This document shows positions 34,502 through 34,585 of a stretch of 34,585 bases of DNA, piece after piece. How positions within the stretch are numbered: the stretch's first letter is position 1; every line of letters starts with the position of its first letter. The position numbers and the translations under genes are program-made. Source of the stretch: Rickettsiales bacterium (lineage in GTDB: Bacteria; Pseudomonadota; Alphaproteobacteria; Rickettsiales; JALZUV01); assembly GCA_029252805.1 (NCBI GenBank), contig JAQXAR010000051.1:1-34585 (forward strand), given 5' to 3'. The notes under the pieces are model-generated. The model saw nothing but the letters and a program-made list of their open reading frames with translations, was not told the origin of the DNA and did no database searches.

Positions 34502-34585
34502 GAGTTATTGATGTATATAAAGCATTGTAAGTTATCGAGAAATAAGCAGTTAGAGTTGATAAAATATTTCATTGCGGGTTCTACG

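Overview
The window looks like part of an alphaproteobacterial chromosome of moderate GC content. Evidence is the comEC next to gltX, an alphaproteobacterial-type ComEC without a working beta-lactamase domain, the tight def-fmt-truA cluster, and island genes of alphaproteobacterial type. I cannot name the genus. All homology calls are from recognised motifs, not searches.

Region A (1-17206) is a layered, decaying mobile island between two tRNA genes: the 3' end of a probable initiator tRNA at 1-25 and a complete tRNA-Asn(GTT) at 17132-17206 (minus). Its ends hold the N-terminal piece of a serine recombinase (187-510) and the C-terminal piece of one (16883-17173), the latter running antisense into tRNA-Asn. 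Inside, from left to right: an unusual SIR2-like/PrimPol fused frame (638-1855); a seven-gene minus-strand type I restriction-modification operon in which every junction overlaps (HTH, hsdM, rhuM, Ymh-like, hsdS, DUF3644/HEPN-like, hsdR), with hsdR truncated and hsdS frameshifted by loss of its second target-recognition domain; alkB; a 16-unit, exactly 10-bp-phased repeat array; an ACR3 arsenite exporter with a T8 frameshift; a replicon- or satellite-like module (DnaA box, DUF1376 protein, excisionase-like HTH, 21-bp iteron-like repeats, an unknown gene, and an integrase stopped just before its catalytic Tyr); a hipBA toxin-antitoxin pair with a palindromic operator candidate; and a second element (HTH/zinc-ribbon protein, AlpA, SpoVG-like, truncated Rep-like ORF).

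Region B (17207-17982) is a scar with a fragment of a P4-type integrase.

Region C (17983-28313) is ordinary chromosome: an M14 desuccinylase/aspartoacylase-type enzyme, a peptide-deformylase paralogue that has lost its catalytic residues, a membrane/coiled-coil protein, a MATE exporter, comEC, gltX, and def-fmt-truA (decoding, N-terminal formylation and deformylation), closed by a convergent DjlA-like co-chaperone.

Region D (28314-34585) is a loose accessory stretch: a small charged protein, a DUF6065 protein, a tyrosine-recombinase fragment, a Fic AMP-transferase with a built-in inhibitory motif, an unrecognised 528-residue protein and a type IV pilin-like protein.

The most interesting points are the HEPN-bearing type I RM operon and its decay, the SIR2-PrimPol frame, the 10-bp array and the pseudo-deformylase.
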